Positions 22,371 to 34,394 of a DNA stretch of 64,000 nt are shown here, piece by piece. The first letter of the stretch is position 1. Each line of letters starts with the position of its first letter. The DNA lies in the NCBI GenBank assembly GCA_026122225.1, contig JANEZZ010002667.1, positions 558,001 through 622,000 on the forward strand. The letters are read 5' to 3'. A model generated the notes under the pieces. That model had not been told where the DNA came from, did no database searches, and worked only from the letters and a program-made list of their open reading frames with translations. The position numbers and the translations under genes are program-made. Source of the DNA: Heloderma charlesbogerti (Eukaryota; Chordata; Lepidosauria; Squamata; Helodermatidae).

Positions 22371-23582
22371 TAGGGATGTACGAATCCCTTACCTGGTTCC
22401 GGTCCAGGGCTTCGGCGGTGGGGAGGAGGTGATCCGTCCCTCCCCCCGGAATCCTCCCCAGCTGGCTCCGCTCTGTGGTAAGGCTGTGGAGCTGCCGGCC
22501 GGGGCCGGCCGCTGCCGGGCTGCTGTAGCCACAAATGGCAGCTGTTGTAGCAGCCACCATTTGCATCCTTGCATTATGTCAGGGTGGAAACTGAGCCGAT
22601 AGAACCCCAGAGCAGTTCTGATTCTGAGGAGGATCAACAATCCATGGGAGAGGAGCCAGCTCATTCCTCACAGGCACAGCAGCTGGCAGAGATTCCTCCT
22701 GCCGGCATTCCTGAGATAGATAGTGATCCTAGCAGTGAGAAAGTGCGGGAACAGGGCTTGCTCGATGCTTGACGTAGACGCAGGGAGCGACGAGCGATGG
22801 AGTGCGCGGAAAGGAGGCATAGTGCTCGTTTGACACGCAAGCAACGGCTGCCTCCCTTGGACCCAAGGTAAAGAGGGAGGATGTCTCCCTAGCCCATAAG
22901 TTCAGGGTCTTCAAGTGACGCTCCTTCCAATGGGGATCAACTGCCTACTTGGAGCATAGGCTACTCTGCTGTTCATTGCTTAGTCGCTGGTGATTAGCAT
23001 CTGAAAGAGTCATTAAGTTGTAAAAGAATTAAAGCCTGGAAAAGTATCCTTTCATCTGTGTCTTGTGTTGGCTATTGGAGTGGACTGAAAGAGGCTGCTA
23101 GGGTGCTCCTGACACATTAAGCCATGATAGGCTATGTAAGTATTTGTGTAGCCTATCATAGCAAAAGGCAGGGACACAAATGGTGGCCGCTACGCCATTT
23201 GCGTCCCTGCCTTTTGCCATGATAGGCTACGTAAATACTTACGTAGCCTATTATGGCAAAGAGCAGGGGCGCAAATGGCATAGCAGCCGCCATTTGTGCT
23301 CCTGCTCTTTGCCGTGATAGGCTACGTAAGTATTTACGTAGCCTATCATGGCCTAATGCAGGCATGCAAATGGCGGCCGCAGCAGCCTGGCAGTAGCCGG
23401 AAGACGAGCCAGAGCCGCTGCATCCGCTGCTGCTGCCGCCGCTGCTGCCAGGTAGGTCCGTTCCGGGGGGGGATTTCGGGAGGTGGCGGTGGGGGAGGCC
23501 ATTCCGCCACGGACTCCGGGGGGCTGGATTCTAAAGAATCCGGCCTCACTGGAGTCCGTGGCGGAATTCTCCAACATCCCCA
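22371..23582 (+). mobile_element. hAT-like multi-hairpin element, copy 3, carrying a solo LTR
   Basis: Perfect 8-bp duplication CTTCTGAG (22363-22370 and 23583-23590). Ends TAGGGATG and CATCCCCA. Without the LTR and its duplication the element is about 669 bp. Three hairpins with GTGATAGGCTA-type stems lie at about 23121, 23217 and 23310, with GCAAATGG(C/T)-type palindromes between. Donor-like GCCAGGTAGGT at about 23447-23457 on the + strand and CCAGGTAAGG on the minus strand near 22390-22400. Confidence 0.85.
22577..23114 (+). mobile_element. Solo LTR, copy A (538 bp)
   Basis: Ends TGTCAGG and CCTGACA with a perfect 5-bp duplication CATTA (22572-22576, 23115-23119). The insertion breaks a palindrome of the surrounding hAT-like element. 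A polyadenylation-like ATTAAA lies near 23028. A second copy in opposite orientation is at 41323-41851. No internal gag-pol is present, so it is a solo LTR left by recombination. Gypsy-type is my guess from the TGTCAGG start and 5-bp duplication; an endogenous retrovirus cannot be excluded. Confidence 0.82.
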
Positions 23583-23654
23583 CTTCTGAGCAGACTTCGT
23601 AGCAATGGGTTAAGAGGACTCATCTTCTTAGATATAAGTAATTTACCCTTATTC

Positions 23655-24345
23655 TGTACTTTACAGGGAGTTAAAGAACAGGAAGCAGCGAGTAGGAATA
23701 AATAAATGGGCAAGCTCACTATGAAGGGATGTAAGAAGTGGAGTCCCCCAAGGATCTGTTTTGGGATTGCTGCTTTTTAACTTGTTCATAAATGATCTGG
23801 AGTTAGGGGTAAGCAGTGAGGTGGCCAATTTAGCTGATAGCACCAAATTACTTAGGGTGATTATAACAAAAATGGACAGTGAAGAGTCCCAAAAGGATCT
23901 CCAGACTGAAGTAATGGGTATAAAAATGGTGAATGTGATTCAGTATAAGCAAGTGTAAAGTGATGCAAATTGGGGCAAAAAATCCTAATTTTACATCTTT
24001 ACTGAAAGGGTCTGAGCTGGTGGTGACTGACCAGGAAAGGGGTTCATGGTAGCTAGCTCAATAAAAATGTTGACCCAGTGTGTACCAGCTGTGAAAATGT
24101 CAGATTTCCTGTTAGGGATCATTAGGAAAGCGATTAAAAATCAAAGTGCCAATATCAAGCCTTTATAAAAACCTACATGTACATGTCTGGTTACCACACC
24201 TCAAAAAGGGCTTCAAAAGGAGGAGGCTTTCTTATGGGGTGAGGGAAGAGAAAAGAATAGAGCTGAACTGCGTCTGCAAGCCCTTGTTGAGGACATGTGG
24301 GATTCAAAAGTATGACCTGTTTGTTAAACTAGTTAACATTTCCTT
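23655..24345 (+). pseudogene. CR1 LINE reverse-transcriptase fragment
   Basis: Plus-strand remnant of a CR1-proper RT: SVLGLLLFNLFINDLELG at about 23752-23805, then 'LADSTKLLRVI' where CR1 has FADDTKL, so the catalytic DD is lost. Later pieces correspond to 'CKVMQIGAKNPNFT', 'GSELVVTDQE' and 'GIIRKAIKNQSANI'-like CR1 segments, with stops between. Different from the L2-like copies nearby. Both ends are truncated. Confidence 0.75.
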
Positions 24346-24796
24346 TTGGAATTTAGCAGTATCTCCATGATTTATTTTCTTTACAGTTGCACAGTAAACA
24401 TCATAGCATTCAAAATACCAGAAATTGTGTTTGTTTATTGTTGAGTGTCTTTGTTGGATCCCCAACATTGTTTGAATACTGGGACCTTAAAATAATTTAT
24501 CTGCCCCTAGAAATAATTGAGTTTATTAATCTTAAATGTTTTGGATGCTTGTAGTTTAGACTATGAACTAGTATTTTCTTTTTAAGGCCTGATATTTTAA
24601 AATGAAGGAAATGATCTGTCTGTTTAACAGGAAATGTTTAAGGAACTTATATGTAATACTTTAAAATGCAAATTTTAGATAACCTGTTTTTACTAAATTA
24701 ATATTGTTGTATTCATATTGTTAATCTTGAGCTTTAAATCAGAGCAGAATATGGTAGCAAATTGTGTATTCTAATAATTCATCTCAGCCAAAGCAA

Positions 24797-24862
24797 TTGA
24801 GCACCATTTCCTTGGTAGAAAGGTGGGGTAGAAATAATAAATAAATAAATAAATAAATAAAG
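24797..24862 (+). repeat. LINE 3' tail with (AAAT)n
   Basis: 'ttggtagaaaggtggggtagaaat' followed by (AATA)n repeats, the 3' terminus of an L2/CR1-type element. It directly abuts the oppositely oriented L2-like copy that begins at about 24866. Confidence 0.6.
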
Positions 24863-24865
24863 TGG

Positions 24866-25790
24866 TTGAGTATTTATTTAAACTAATTATTTGATTTCTA
24901 CCCACCTTGAATGCCATTTGTAAATGGCACTCAAGGCCATTTACAGGCACAATTAAAATTGATTAAAACAGTAAAACTATACATTAAAAAACAATAAAAA
25001 CATAACAATTACTGAATTTTTTTTAAAATAATAATAAATAAAAAACAACACCCAACCCAAGAGACCGACTTACAGGACAGAAGCCTTCTTGAATAAAGCA
25101 GTCTTTGCCTGCCAATGGAAGGACAGCAGAGAGAAGCAAACCTAGCCTCCCTTCGGAAGGAAGTTCCACAGCCTGGGAGTGGCCACCAAAAAGGCCCTCT
25201 CTTGGGTCACCACCAAATGCGCTTCTAAAGGTGGCAGTCTCAAAAGAAGGACCTCTCCAGAAGATCTTAAGACCATGTAGTATGAGAGAAGGTGGGCTTT
25301 TAGGTAGCTTGGTCCCAAGCCACGTAGGGCTTTAGAAGTCATAACCAGCACTTTGAATTCTTCTCAGAAACAGGCCATTAGCCAGTGAAGTAGCTGTAAT
25401 AAGGGAGTCACATGCTCTCTCTAACCAGCCCTGGTCAACAGTCTGGCTGCAGCATTCTGGACCAGCTGAAGATTCTGAACAGTTATTAAAGGCAGCCCCA
25501 TGTAGAGCATGTTACAGTAGTCCAAATGGGATGTAACTAAGGCATGCATGACTGGCCAGATCAGACATCTTTAGGAATGGATACAGTTGGCACACTAGCC
25601 TCAGCTGTGCAAACACACTCCTGGCCACCGCCAAGACCTGGGCATCCAGGTTCAGGGTTGAGTCCAAGAGGATACCCAGATTGCGAGCCTGAGTCTTCAG
25701 GGGGAGTATAACCCCATCCAGCACAAGTTAAATCCCTCTTCAATGATCTGCCTTTCGACTGAACAAAAGCACCTCTGTCTTGTCTGGATG
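24866..25790 (-). mobile_element. L2-like LINE 3' part
   Basis: Minus-strand frames: 25351-25142 (MTSKALRGLGPSYLKAHLLSY, RAFLVATPRLWNFLPK) and 25724-25512 (RNLGILLDSTLNLDAQV, SVFAQLRLVCQLYPF). These correspond to the C-terminal part of the L2-group polyprotein. 3' UTR and tail at 24866-25090. The RT core is absent; frameshifts between segments. Confidence 0.8.
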
Positions 25791-26825
25791 AGCAGTTGGT
25801 AACTTTTGCTTGTTGGACTGCTTCCAGGGATTTTATGAATTAACTTCTTCTGAAATGTTCCGTCCTACATCGCAATGGAAGTCAGTTAAATCATGTAGTT
25901 AAGCCTGTGATGCAGGTAGTCCACTTTACATCAAGGCCAGTTGCTACTATGTGAACAGGGAGTGAGTGTAGATATTGACCACATTTGGCCAATTGCCAAG
26001 CTTGCCATATAGGAAGGGAATAGTCACCTTTCTGTATATTGCTAGCCAAATGTTTGTGGGTTTATTGAACTACTTGCTGGTTTTGTAGGATGTTTTCCCC
26101 CAAACTTGAGAACCCTGCACTTTTGGAATGGACTGCCTTCCAACCAGTACTTTTGGTTATAACTGTCCCCCACCCTTCTTCCACAAGGTCAGAAAAGTTT
26201 ATAGTTGAGGAACATAATGGATCATGGGAGTGATGAGGATGGAGAAAGTAAAATCGTTTTTCATCAGCTGCTGACTAGCTATGGCTGCCTTGGCCTTGAA
26301 GTTATTTATTGCATTTTTATGATTCATCATCTTCCTGTTGACTGGGAAAGTATTTCTTTTCCATTAAAATGTTGAAATATAGATGAGTAATACTTGATAC
26401 CTGGCTTCTACTTTGATTGGAGCTTGACTGTGCCTGTTTCTGTTGTTTTGATGTATGTATGTGTGTATTTATTAACCTAATGTTAGTCTTGATTCATTTT
26501 TGTAGCAGGACTAAATGGCTAGAACAATTGTATTTAAATCATGACAGTGATGAAATTTAAGGCTGCTGCAAGATGCAATATAGTGAAATGCAGTATAGAT
26601 TACCTAGCAAGATCACTGTTGGAATGAAAAGTGAGTTTCCTTAAATGAAAGTGGGCCCTACTCTGAATGCATTATAACAAAATAGTTTTGTGTTGTGTGT
26701 GTATGTTTAAATTATGTTTTCTTATAAATAAACCAGTACTGCACTACTGGTACACAAATCTTAGTTTTGGTGGTAAATTGGATAGGACAAATCTATATGA
26801 ACAGTCGATATTTTATTGAACACTC

Positions 26826-26930
26826 AGGAGTGGGCAGAAGATAGATCAGGATCTACTGGTAGATTTCTAAGGGTTTCTGACTCCAAGTAGTTCGAAAACT
26901 ACAAGTAACCCCCCCCCTCTGCCATGGCTT
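26826..26930 (-). repeat. hAT-type MITE fragment
   Basis: On the minus strand: 'gaaatctaccagtagatcctgatctatcttctgccc'. Same family as 240-355 and 4985-5095. Confidence 0.4.
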
Positions 26931-27189
26931 TGTGCTAATCACTTATCTCTGAGCCTCGCTCTTCCAACACATCTGGAGGGCACGAGGTTGAGGAAGTCAG
27001 ACCTATACCCACCTCTTAGGAGTAGCAGGGATATTGCCAATATGCTGACTTATGGAGGAGTTTGTGGGATGTTCTGTTTTTAGTGTACTCAGCCACAGTG
27101 CAGTGGATGCCTAGTATATGATGAAATGAATGAAAGAACAATGAAAGATATTATCTTGAAAGCATCTTGATCCCTCTCCCTCTCCCTTT

Positions 27190-27440
27190 AAAGTAATCTT
27201 TTTATTACATTGTATTATTACATTTATATCCCACCTTTTTTCTTCTTACAACGAACCCAAGGAGGCTTACATAGTTCTCCTCTCCATTTTATTCCCACAA
27301 CAACCCTATGAGGTAGATTAGGCTGAGAGTCGGTGACTGGCCCAAAGTCACCCGGTGAGCTTCATGGCTGAGTGGGGGCTAGAAGGTGGGTCTCCTGAAT
27401 CCCAGCCCTACGCTCCAACCAATGCCCACACTGGCTCTCT
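27190..27440 (-). repeat. tRNA-derived SINE, Sauria-like, minus strand
   Basis: Reading the minus strand: 'gagagccagtgtggg' head, 'gctcaccgggtgactttggg', 'agcctaatctacctcatagggttgt' and a tail 'aaaaggtgggatataaatg'. The same element as 45634-45878 in reverse, more diverged. Confidence 0.75.
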
Positions 27441-27710
27441 TGACTTTTATTGAATACCATAGTAAGTTAATGTTTGACTTATTTATTATGGAGTTGAACT
27501 CTATTTGATGAGGCCCTGCCCCTTCCCTGATAGGCCTCAGTTTTCTGTTAGCTCTATTTGTGGGCTTTCTTGAGACATTTGGCCAGCTGTTTCAGCACTG
27601 CAAGCCTTATATGCTATATTCTTATTGAAATTTATGGCTTACCCTAAATCAGCAGACCTTATGCTTAGTCTAAAAATACGAAGTGCTTATAGGTTATAAA
27701 AAGCTGCCTA

Positions 27711-27850
27711 AAGGCACCATCCTATGCATGTTTAGACAGAAAAAAGTCCTCCAATTCCCAGCATTCCCCAGCCAGCACTGGAGTTGTAGGACTTTTTTTC
27801 TGAGAGTTGTAGGACCTTTTTCCATCTAAACATGAATAGGATTGCACCAT
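27711..27850. repeat. Palindromic MITE (TWA family)
   Basis: Ends AGGCACCATCCTATGCATG and CATGAATAGGATTGCACC are near-inverted. The body has a duplicated AAAAAGTCCT/AGGACTTTTT arm and an extra 'gagttgtaggacttttt' block. Flanks TAA and TTA; the duplication is ambiguous. Confidence 0.5.
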
Positions 27851-29882
27851 TAGACTGTTTTATAGTGTTGGTGTAAGCAAACTAGTCTCTTTGGTAGCAG
27901 TTCTCCAAAGTTTTGGACAGAGATCTCTCTTAGCCTTGCTGAGACCATTTGAATGGGAGATGCCAGGGTTTATGCATGTGAAACATGCATACTATCAGTA
28001 GCCCACAGCCTGCCCCCCCACCTCTCTCTCTCCATTTTAAAGGCTTTGGAGAATTGTAGCAGTAATATAACAGTAATGTCAAAATCCATTTGAAGCATTC
28101 TAAATGGCAGTGCTAGCTGTACTAACAAATAAGTAAGGTATAAAGGTTAGCATATAAAAGCTTTTCTTATTACACTGCTGATGCTCCTGAATTTTCCCCC
28201 TTAATGGATGAACATGACTATCAGCAAATTTTATGTATATTAAAGGGCTATAGTTATTGTGGTTGTTTTTTTTAAATGTGTTTGTCTTATTCTGAACTTT
28301 ATTTTGCACAAATTTATTTGTGTTTGTTTTGTTGTTGTTGTTCACAGACTTTACCTGAGTGAGTTCTAAAATTCTGGTCCTCAAACTTGTCAACATCATC
28401 ATCTCCTGAGTTGGCTTGGTGTGTGATTGAACAGCCAGTACCATCACTGTGCTTTTCATGCAGTCAGTGGATGCTGTCTAAAGAGTCTAGGCTAACATCC
28501 ACCTCAGCGGATTACACAGGAGTTATTCAAAACTGAGGAGTAAGCAGACATGATGATCTGATGATAATCAGAATACCATTACATTCACCCATCATATCCA
28601 CTTAAATATAGGCTGAACTACACCACTAATACAAGAATGGACAGGCAGGGAACAAATGAGTAAGTAGTAACTAGCGAGAGCATGAAATTTATTAACTGCT
28701 TATATTGCACATATGCTTATTAGAAGTATAGGCGTAGGTCACACTGCGGTGGCATACCCAGGTGCACGTTACTACTACAGATGTGGGCTCGCATGATGGA
28801 ATGCTGCTCCATACCAAAAATATATTTTTAAAAAAAATTCTCTAGATGGAAACCTGACATGTCAGGGGGTGGGGGGCAACCTGCAGTCTGAAGTGGTATA
28901 GTGCAGACATGGGCTTACTATCTAGGGGAGAGCTACACCATAGATTACAGGCTTATTTCTAGTGGTTACAAAAATAAAGCCCATCAGCCCAATACTTACA
29001 TTATTTTAAAACAGTGCACAGTAATATGAGAGGGCATGAGTACTGGTGACTCTTGAGCTAATTCAATACTCGGAGGGGTGCTAATTGGCAACTTCAATTT
29101 CCCTTCCCAGAATTCCTGAGATGACTTGGCAGGAATGAAAAGGGGAAGGGTGTAAAGGAAGGGCCCCTCCTCTTAGTATCTCACTTGTCAGGATCTGCCA
29201 GGATGTAAGCCGAGAGCCACCTGGTCTTCATGCTTGTGTCTCTTCTTATGAAACGTGAGAGGCTGCAGAGTGGAGGATGAAAATGGAAATATTGCTTTCC
29301 TAGTGCCCACAAGTCTCCACTCATCACCTCAAGCAGCCAGTGGTTCTTCTTAGCCTGGTCTTGGCTATACATGCTTCTAGCCAAATCCTGACATTGTCTA
29401 ACTGGCCTTCTCATAAATATCTCAGCATGTTAGCCCCTGTGCTCCTCCTCTAGCCTGGTTGCCCAGTTTCATCCCTGTATGGCATCTTCCCTACCAACTT
29501 CGTGGCTCTGATGACTTCCTGCAGGCTTGATCCAGGCCCCTCCGATCTGTCTTCTTGGCTTAGATGCTGGCCTACAATTGACTCTGACCATTAGCTTACT
29601 CCAACACAAGCCCCAGTCCTCCTGGGATTTACTCATTCAGCTCTCCAGCATGCATGGATGACTGTGGCCCAGGGCTGACATCTCCTTGAGTTGATATGGC
29701 TTGGAAACATAAGTGAAGCAGATGGTGATAGGAACACGCTGTGATGAAAGGAACTTGATTTTTGGTTCTGGCTGCAGCCCATGGGCTCTGGCAGATGCTG
29801 TACTGATGTGTTTCCTGGCCCTTATGAATGGCTTTTTGAACAACACAAGTGGCTGCCTTGGGGAGGGGAAGCTTTGGATCAT

Positions 29883-29935
29883 TTATTTATTACTAACATT
29901 TATATACCAACTTATTTGCTAAAAGGCCAGGAAGG
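29883..29935 (-). repeat. LINE 3' tail fragment
   Basis: 'atttatttattactaacatttatatacc' resembles the reverse complement of an L2-like 3' terminus. Very short. Confidence 0.35.
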
Positions 29936-30944
29936 CTTCCACCTATAAAAGTGTAAAAATGATGTACTTCACTAATTACCACTCAGCCTTTATTTACATA
30001 GAAGCTATGGCAAAAATTAAAAATGATGTTGCTGGTCTGGTCAGATAAACCATAGCGTCATATAATAGTTGTACTGTGCTAAGCTTGGTGAAAAAAGTAG
30101 TGGTTTACTTTGTTGTAATCCTGACAAACTGGCCTGTTTAAAAGTGGGTTTAATATTGAGAAAATACTGCATTCATTTGGTGGAGGCTTGATAATGTATC
30201 TGTATGAATTACTATTAAGTCTGGGAATGGGGTACCACAGGCCAGGCAGTAAAATCTGGCCCTCTTGGGGTCATCTTTTGTGCAGTCTATTTCCATTTTA
30301 GAAGGTTGAAATGCCTCTTCTCAGCCTTAGTTACCAGTAGTCAGAGCTTTAACCTAAAATATGCTGGAGAGGGTTTTTTTTTTGCATTTTTGGCCTCATC
30401 CCTTTTGCGTTTAGTCCTACTCACCACTGGAATGCACATCCCCACGCCGCCCCAGAGTTTCTCCAAAATCGAATTTGGCCCTCAGCCTGAAAGAGGTTTA
30501 CCTCACCTGCACTAAGTGAATGTCTTCTGACGTTTTCATTTAAATTACCTTCTCATCAGTTGTATTGTGTTGTGTTCTTATTAATATGAGCACTGCTTTT
30601 CAGAAGATTAACATGCAGGAGATATATAGCAGGCACACTGGTGTTGAACAATCAAAATGTTATCCAAATAAAGGAAGAGAAACAGATTCAGAAAAGGGAG
30701 GCCTTAAAAGCTTGAAGTCCATTCAAGTTTTCATTTTAGCATACTAGCTTATGGTGTTCTCATGGAACATAATGCCCCAAAGAGTTGCTATAATTTTTTT
30801 TTTAAGTTTATTTCTAACGGAAGAATAACTCTGCTTTTTGTGAACTAATGCTTCTCAGGGCTGCTGCTCTCACTCACCTTATTGTAAAGACAGCGAACAA
30901 AGTAATGTAAGAACCAATAATTGGTGCAGCAGAGTGGTTTGTTT

Positions 30945-31220
30945 AGATTTATTTATTTATTAGGTTTGTACACTACCCAACTGGCAAATGCCCTCAGGGC
31001 AGTTCAAATCATCAAACCAAACAACAACAACAAAATAACAACAACCAAAATACAACAATTAGAGTATCAAAGTAACAGTGTTAAAAATTAAAAACATTTA
31101 AAATTATTTAAAACATGGAGGAGCCAGCAGTAAAATTGTTAATCAAGCAACAGATTAAAGATTAAATGCTTGCTTAAAAAGGAAGGTCTTCACTTTAGTG
31201 GTTGAACCTCTTGTTCAAAT
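30945..31220 (-). repeat. L2-like LINE 3' UTR
   Basis: Begins with (ATTT)n, then 'gtacactacccaactgg', 'gccctcagggcagttcaaatc', A-rich CAA repeats, and on the minus strand 'aagtgaagaccttcctttttaagc'. It resembles the 3' UTR of the minus-strand L2-like copies; no coding part. Confidence 0.55.
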
Positions 31221-32585
31221 CTCAGTTTAGTCCTGAATATGGTTAGGCCAGGTTTCTGTTCTTTCAGCCTCAGCTCCTCATCTGCAATATGTATATGATA
31301 ATACTGTACTGCCATACAAGGTAGTTATGCAGGCTTAGATTATGTAGACATTACATACATGATGGTACCTTAATATAAGGCTTTTCAAACATACATGCTT
31401 GTGGTTCTTCAGAGTATACCTGTATCTTTCAGATGTAAGATGAAAAGGATTTGTACAGTGAAAGTATTTCAAGAGATCATGATACGATGGCCTATAAGTT
31501 GCAGTATACTGGAAAATTACTGCACAAATATGTTTGTATAAATTGCAGTTTTTAATGTAGTATTTCCCAACTGAGTTAAACTGAAGATCTTGTAAATGTT
31601 TAAGAGTAAGTGCTACTGTATATCAGAGGGATATAATTTAATGCATCATTTCTTCCCTCAAAAAACACACACATGCTAGAAACTGTAAATGTCGGAACAG
31701 CATATGAAATTCCCCCTAACTTGAATAAATAAACTTGTTTGTGCTGTATTCTTCAGTGTGACAGAAATCTGATTATACCACTTTCCTATAGCAGACATGT
31801 AGCTCTTTTGAGTATTGTGAGGACTTAAAAATGTAATTATTTTGTTGCATGTAAAATTCTGCTTAGCAATGTGTTTGCAAGGCATTGTTGTGTAAAACCA
31901 TTTCAAATAGACCATCAATAATATGCCTACAAGGTTCTTCCCTTGGTGAGAAATACTTAAGGACTCTCTCCTTAAGTATGTATTTTGGCATCTACCCCCT
32001 AGTTTTTCTGATATCAAGCTTGTGAGTATAATTACTTCAAAGCAATTTTAACTGATACCTGGAGGTTATTATATAACACCGTAAGGTGGAATGTGTTAGC
32101 GATATGGAACAAGTGACAGTAACAACAGGCCAAAAGTATATATTCAGTTCTCTGTACTGTACGATGAACAGGACAGTTGTGGAAATATGCTTAACTGATT
32201 GCCTATCCAGTAGAACCACAGAGCAGAAACACTGAAAAAATGTTAGTTGATGTAACTGATAATTGGGTATTTACTAGTACAAATTTGATATAAATGTTTT
32301 ATTTGCATAGTTTTTACAGTCATTATTCAACTGAAGTAGGCCACTGTTCCTGTTTTACAGGCAGTGAAGAGAGAATAAATGATACCTATTTGCCCAGTAG
32401 TTGTTTACAATCCCCGATGTAAACTCAATTTCTTGGCCATACTGGCATTGGCTTACCCCTACAATGTGATTATGGGGTTGCAGAGAACCCGTTCTCTGGT
32501 ATTTTAACTATTAATAAAATATTGGGTAATCTGTGACAGTTACATGAGGGGGAGCCAGTAGCCTAGTCAATCTGTTGCTTTTCAG

Positions 32586-33517
32586 TAGGGGTGCACGAAA
32601 CCCACTTACCTGGTCTCGCAGCTTTTCGCGGTGGGGGGGAGGCGCTTCGCTGCTCTTTCCCCGAAGTTCAGGCCGGGGGGGAGGCTTCCCGTGGCTGACT
32701 TTGCAGATCTAGCCGTGATAGGCTACGTGAATCGTCACGTAGCCTATCACGGGGGTGTTTTTTTTTTTAACTTTTAATTTCGCGGCCGGGCGAGGCGCCT
32801 CCTCCCCGGCCCGAATTTCGGCCGGGCGAGGCGGGAAGCCTCCCCCCCGGCCTGAATTTCAGCCGGGCGAGGCGGGAAGCCTCCCCCCCGGCCTGAACTT
32901 CGGGGGAAGAGCAGCGAAGCGCCTCCCCCCCACCGCGAAAAGCTGCGAGACCAGGTAAGTGGGTTTACATAATTAAATCTTTACGTGGACTACGGCGAAA
33001 ATAAGGGCAACGCAAATAGCGTTGCCCTTATTTTCGCCGTAGTCTACATAATCTTTACGTAGACTACAATGACCAAATAAGGAACGGGAATGGCGGCTTC
33101 CTATGGGGGCCGCCATTATCTGTACGCGCTTTTTTTTTTTTTTAAAGTCACCTGTGATAGGCTATGTGACGATTTACGTAGCCTATCACGGCTGACTTTG
33201 CAAATCTAGCTGTGATAGGCTACATTAATCATCACGTAGCCTGTCACGGGGGCGTTTTTTGTTTTAGTTTTATTGGAATGGCGGCGGCGGCAGCCGGTCG
33301 AAAGATCGGCTGCCGCCTCCGCCCCTGACGAAGACCCGACGAACCGCCGCCGGGACCCGCCGCCGGGATGGACATTCGGGAAAGGTAAGTCCCGTCCTGG
33401 GGGGGGTGCGGGGTGCAGGGGGGTGCGGAGAATTTCTCCCCGAAACTTGTTTGGGGGGCCGAACACGTTGGCGCTTGGCCCCCCGAAGTTTCGGGGAGAA
33501 ATTCTCCACCAACCCTA
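32586..33517 (+). mobile_element. hAT-like multi-hairpin element, copy 4 (932 bp)
   Basis: Perfect 8-bp duplication CTTTTCAG (32578-32585, 33518-33525). Ends TAGGGGTG and CCAACCCTA. Hairpins with GTGATAGGCTACGTGAA-type stems at about 32711, 33149 and 33207; TAGTCTAC(G/A)TAA-type stems near 32970-33065. Two plus-strand donors of consensus quality: CCAGGTAAGT at 32951-32960 and AAAGGTAAGT at 33381-33390. The left arm is repeated inverted at about 32880-32965, so it is rearranged relative to copies 1 and 2. Confidence 0.87.
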
Positions 33518-33761
33518 CTTTTCAGTTCAGCAAAGCTATCAACAGAGAAACTGTTCAGCTCCCCCAGGGAGTTCTAAAATCCAATTGGCCCCAGAAGCCT
33601 TCAGAAGAAACCATTCTAATTGGCGGTGCACCCCCTGCTTGTGGCTTATGATGACAAGTATTTGTATCCTCCGAAGATTGTGATCCAGCCATAAGAATGT
33701 TTTCATTTCAACAACTCCAAAAATGGTTTCTTAGCACAAGTCTAGCACATGCCACTCTATG

Positions 33762-34394
33762 ACCCGGTGTGCAAACCCAGCACTCTGGGTTGTTTAGGGT
33801 TACATTATTATTATTTATTACATTTCTATACCACCCCATAGCCAAAGCTCTCTGGGCGGTTTACAAAAGTTAAAACATTAAAATACGATATACAAAGTTT
33901 AAAAGCCATTTACATAAAAGCACACAGATGATATATACAAACAACATATACCTAAAAACAACTTTGAACAGTCAGTCATAACTAAAGACACATCCAGGAT
34001 GATAACTGTGAAGCTCTTCTGATCAAAGCTACAACTTCCTCAATTCACTTCTGTTCACTGAAGTCAGTAGTGCTATGGGACGAGCACAGGAGCATTCCCA
34101 TCTTCAGTTCTGTTCACTCAAGCTGCTAGTTAAACAACCCAGAGTTTTACCCCAACAAAAAACTATGGGTGATTATTGTGTTTAAACTCTGGGTTTAAAT
34201 CCTAAAAATTCCAAAGTGCCCAGAGTGCCTCACAGCATCAACCCAGGAATGGGGCGTTCCTGAGTTGTTTACAAAGCTGGCTGTAAAGTTGAAACGATGA
34301 ATGTGCAGTAAGCAGCGCGATCGCTAACTTGCTCCTGCGATAACCTGGCAATTCATGGGTCAAATGAATTGCTGTTATGTGTGAACTGGGTCTA
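33762..34394. repeat. Non-autonomous DNA element with GACCC(R)GT ends
   Basis: Left GACCCGGTGTGCAAACCCAG and right GTGTGAACTGGGTC are inverted, about 630 bp apart. Interior contains 'aactctgggtttaaa' and 'cccagagttttac' complementary blocks. An L2-like tail is embedded at 33793-34025. No clear target duplication. Confidence 0.4.
33793..34025 (-). repeat. L2-like LINE 3' tail
   Basis: 'attattatttattacatttctataccacccca', 'agctctctgggcggtttac' and A-rich continuation. It is the reverse complement of the 3' terminus seen intact at 63500-63555. Confidence 0.7.

Noticed and set aside
28100..28459. A 119-codon minus-strand frame in unique intron
   Set aside because: Asn/Lys/Thr-rich composition from AT-rich DNA; no domain or codon-use signal seen.
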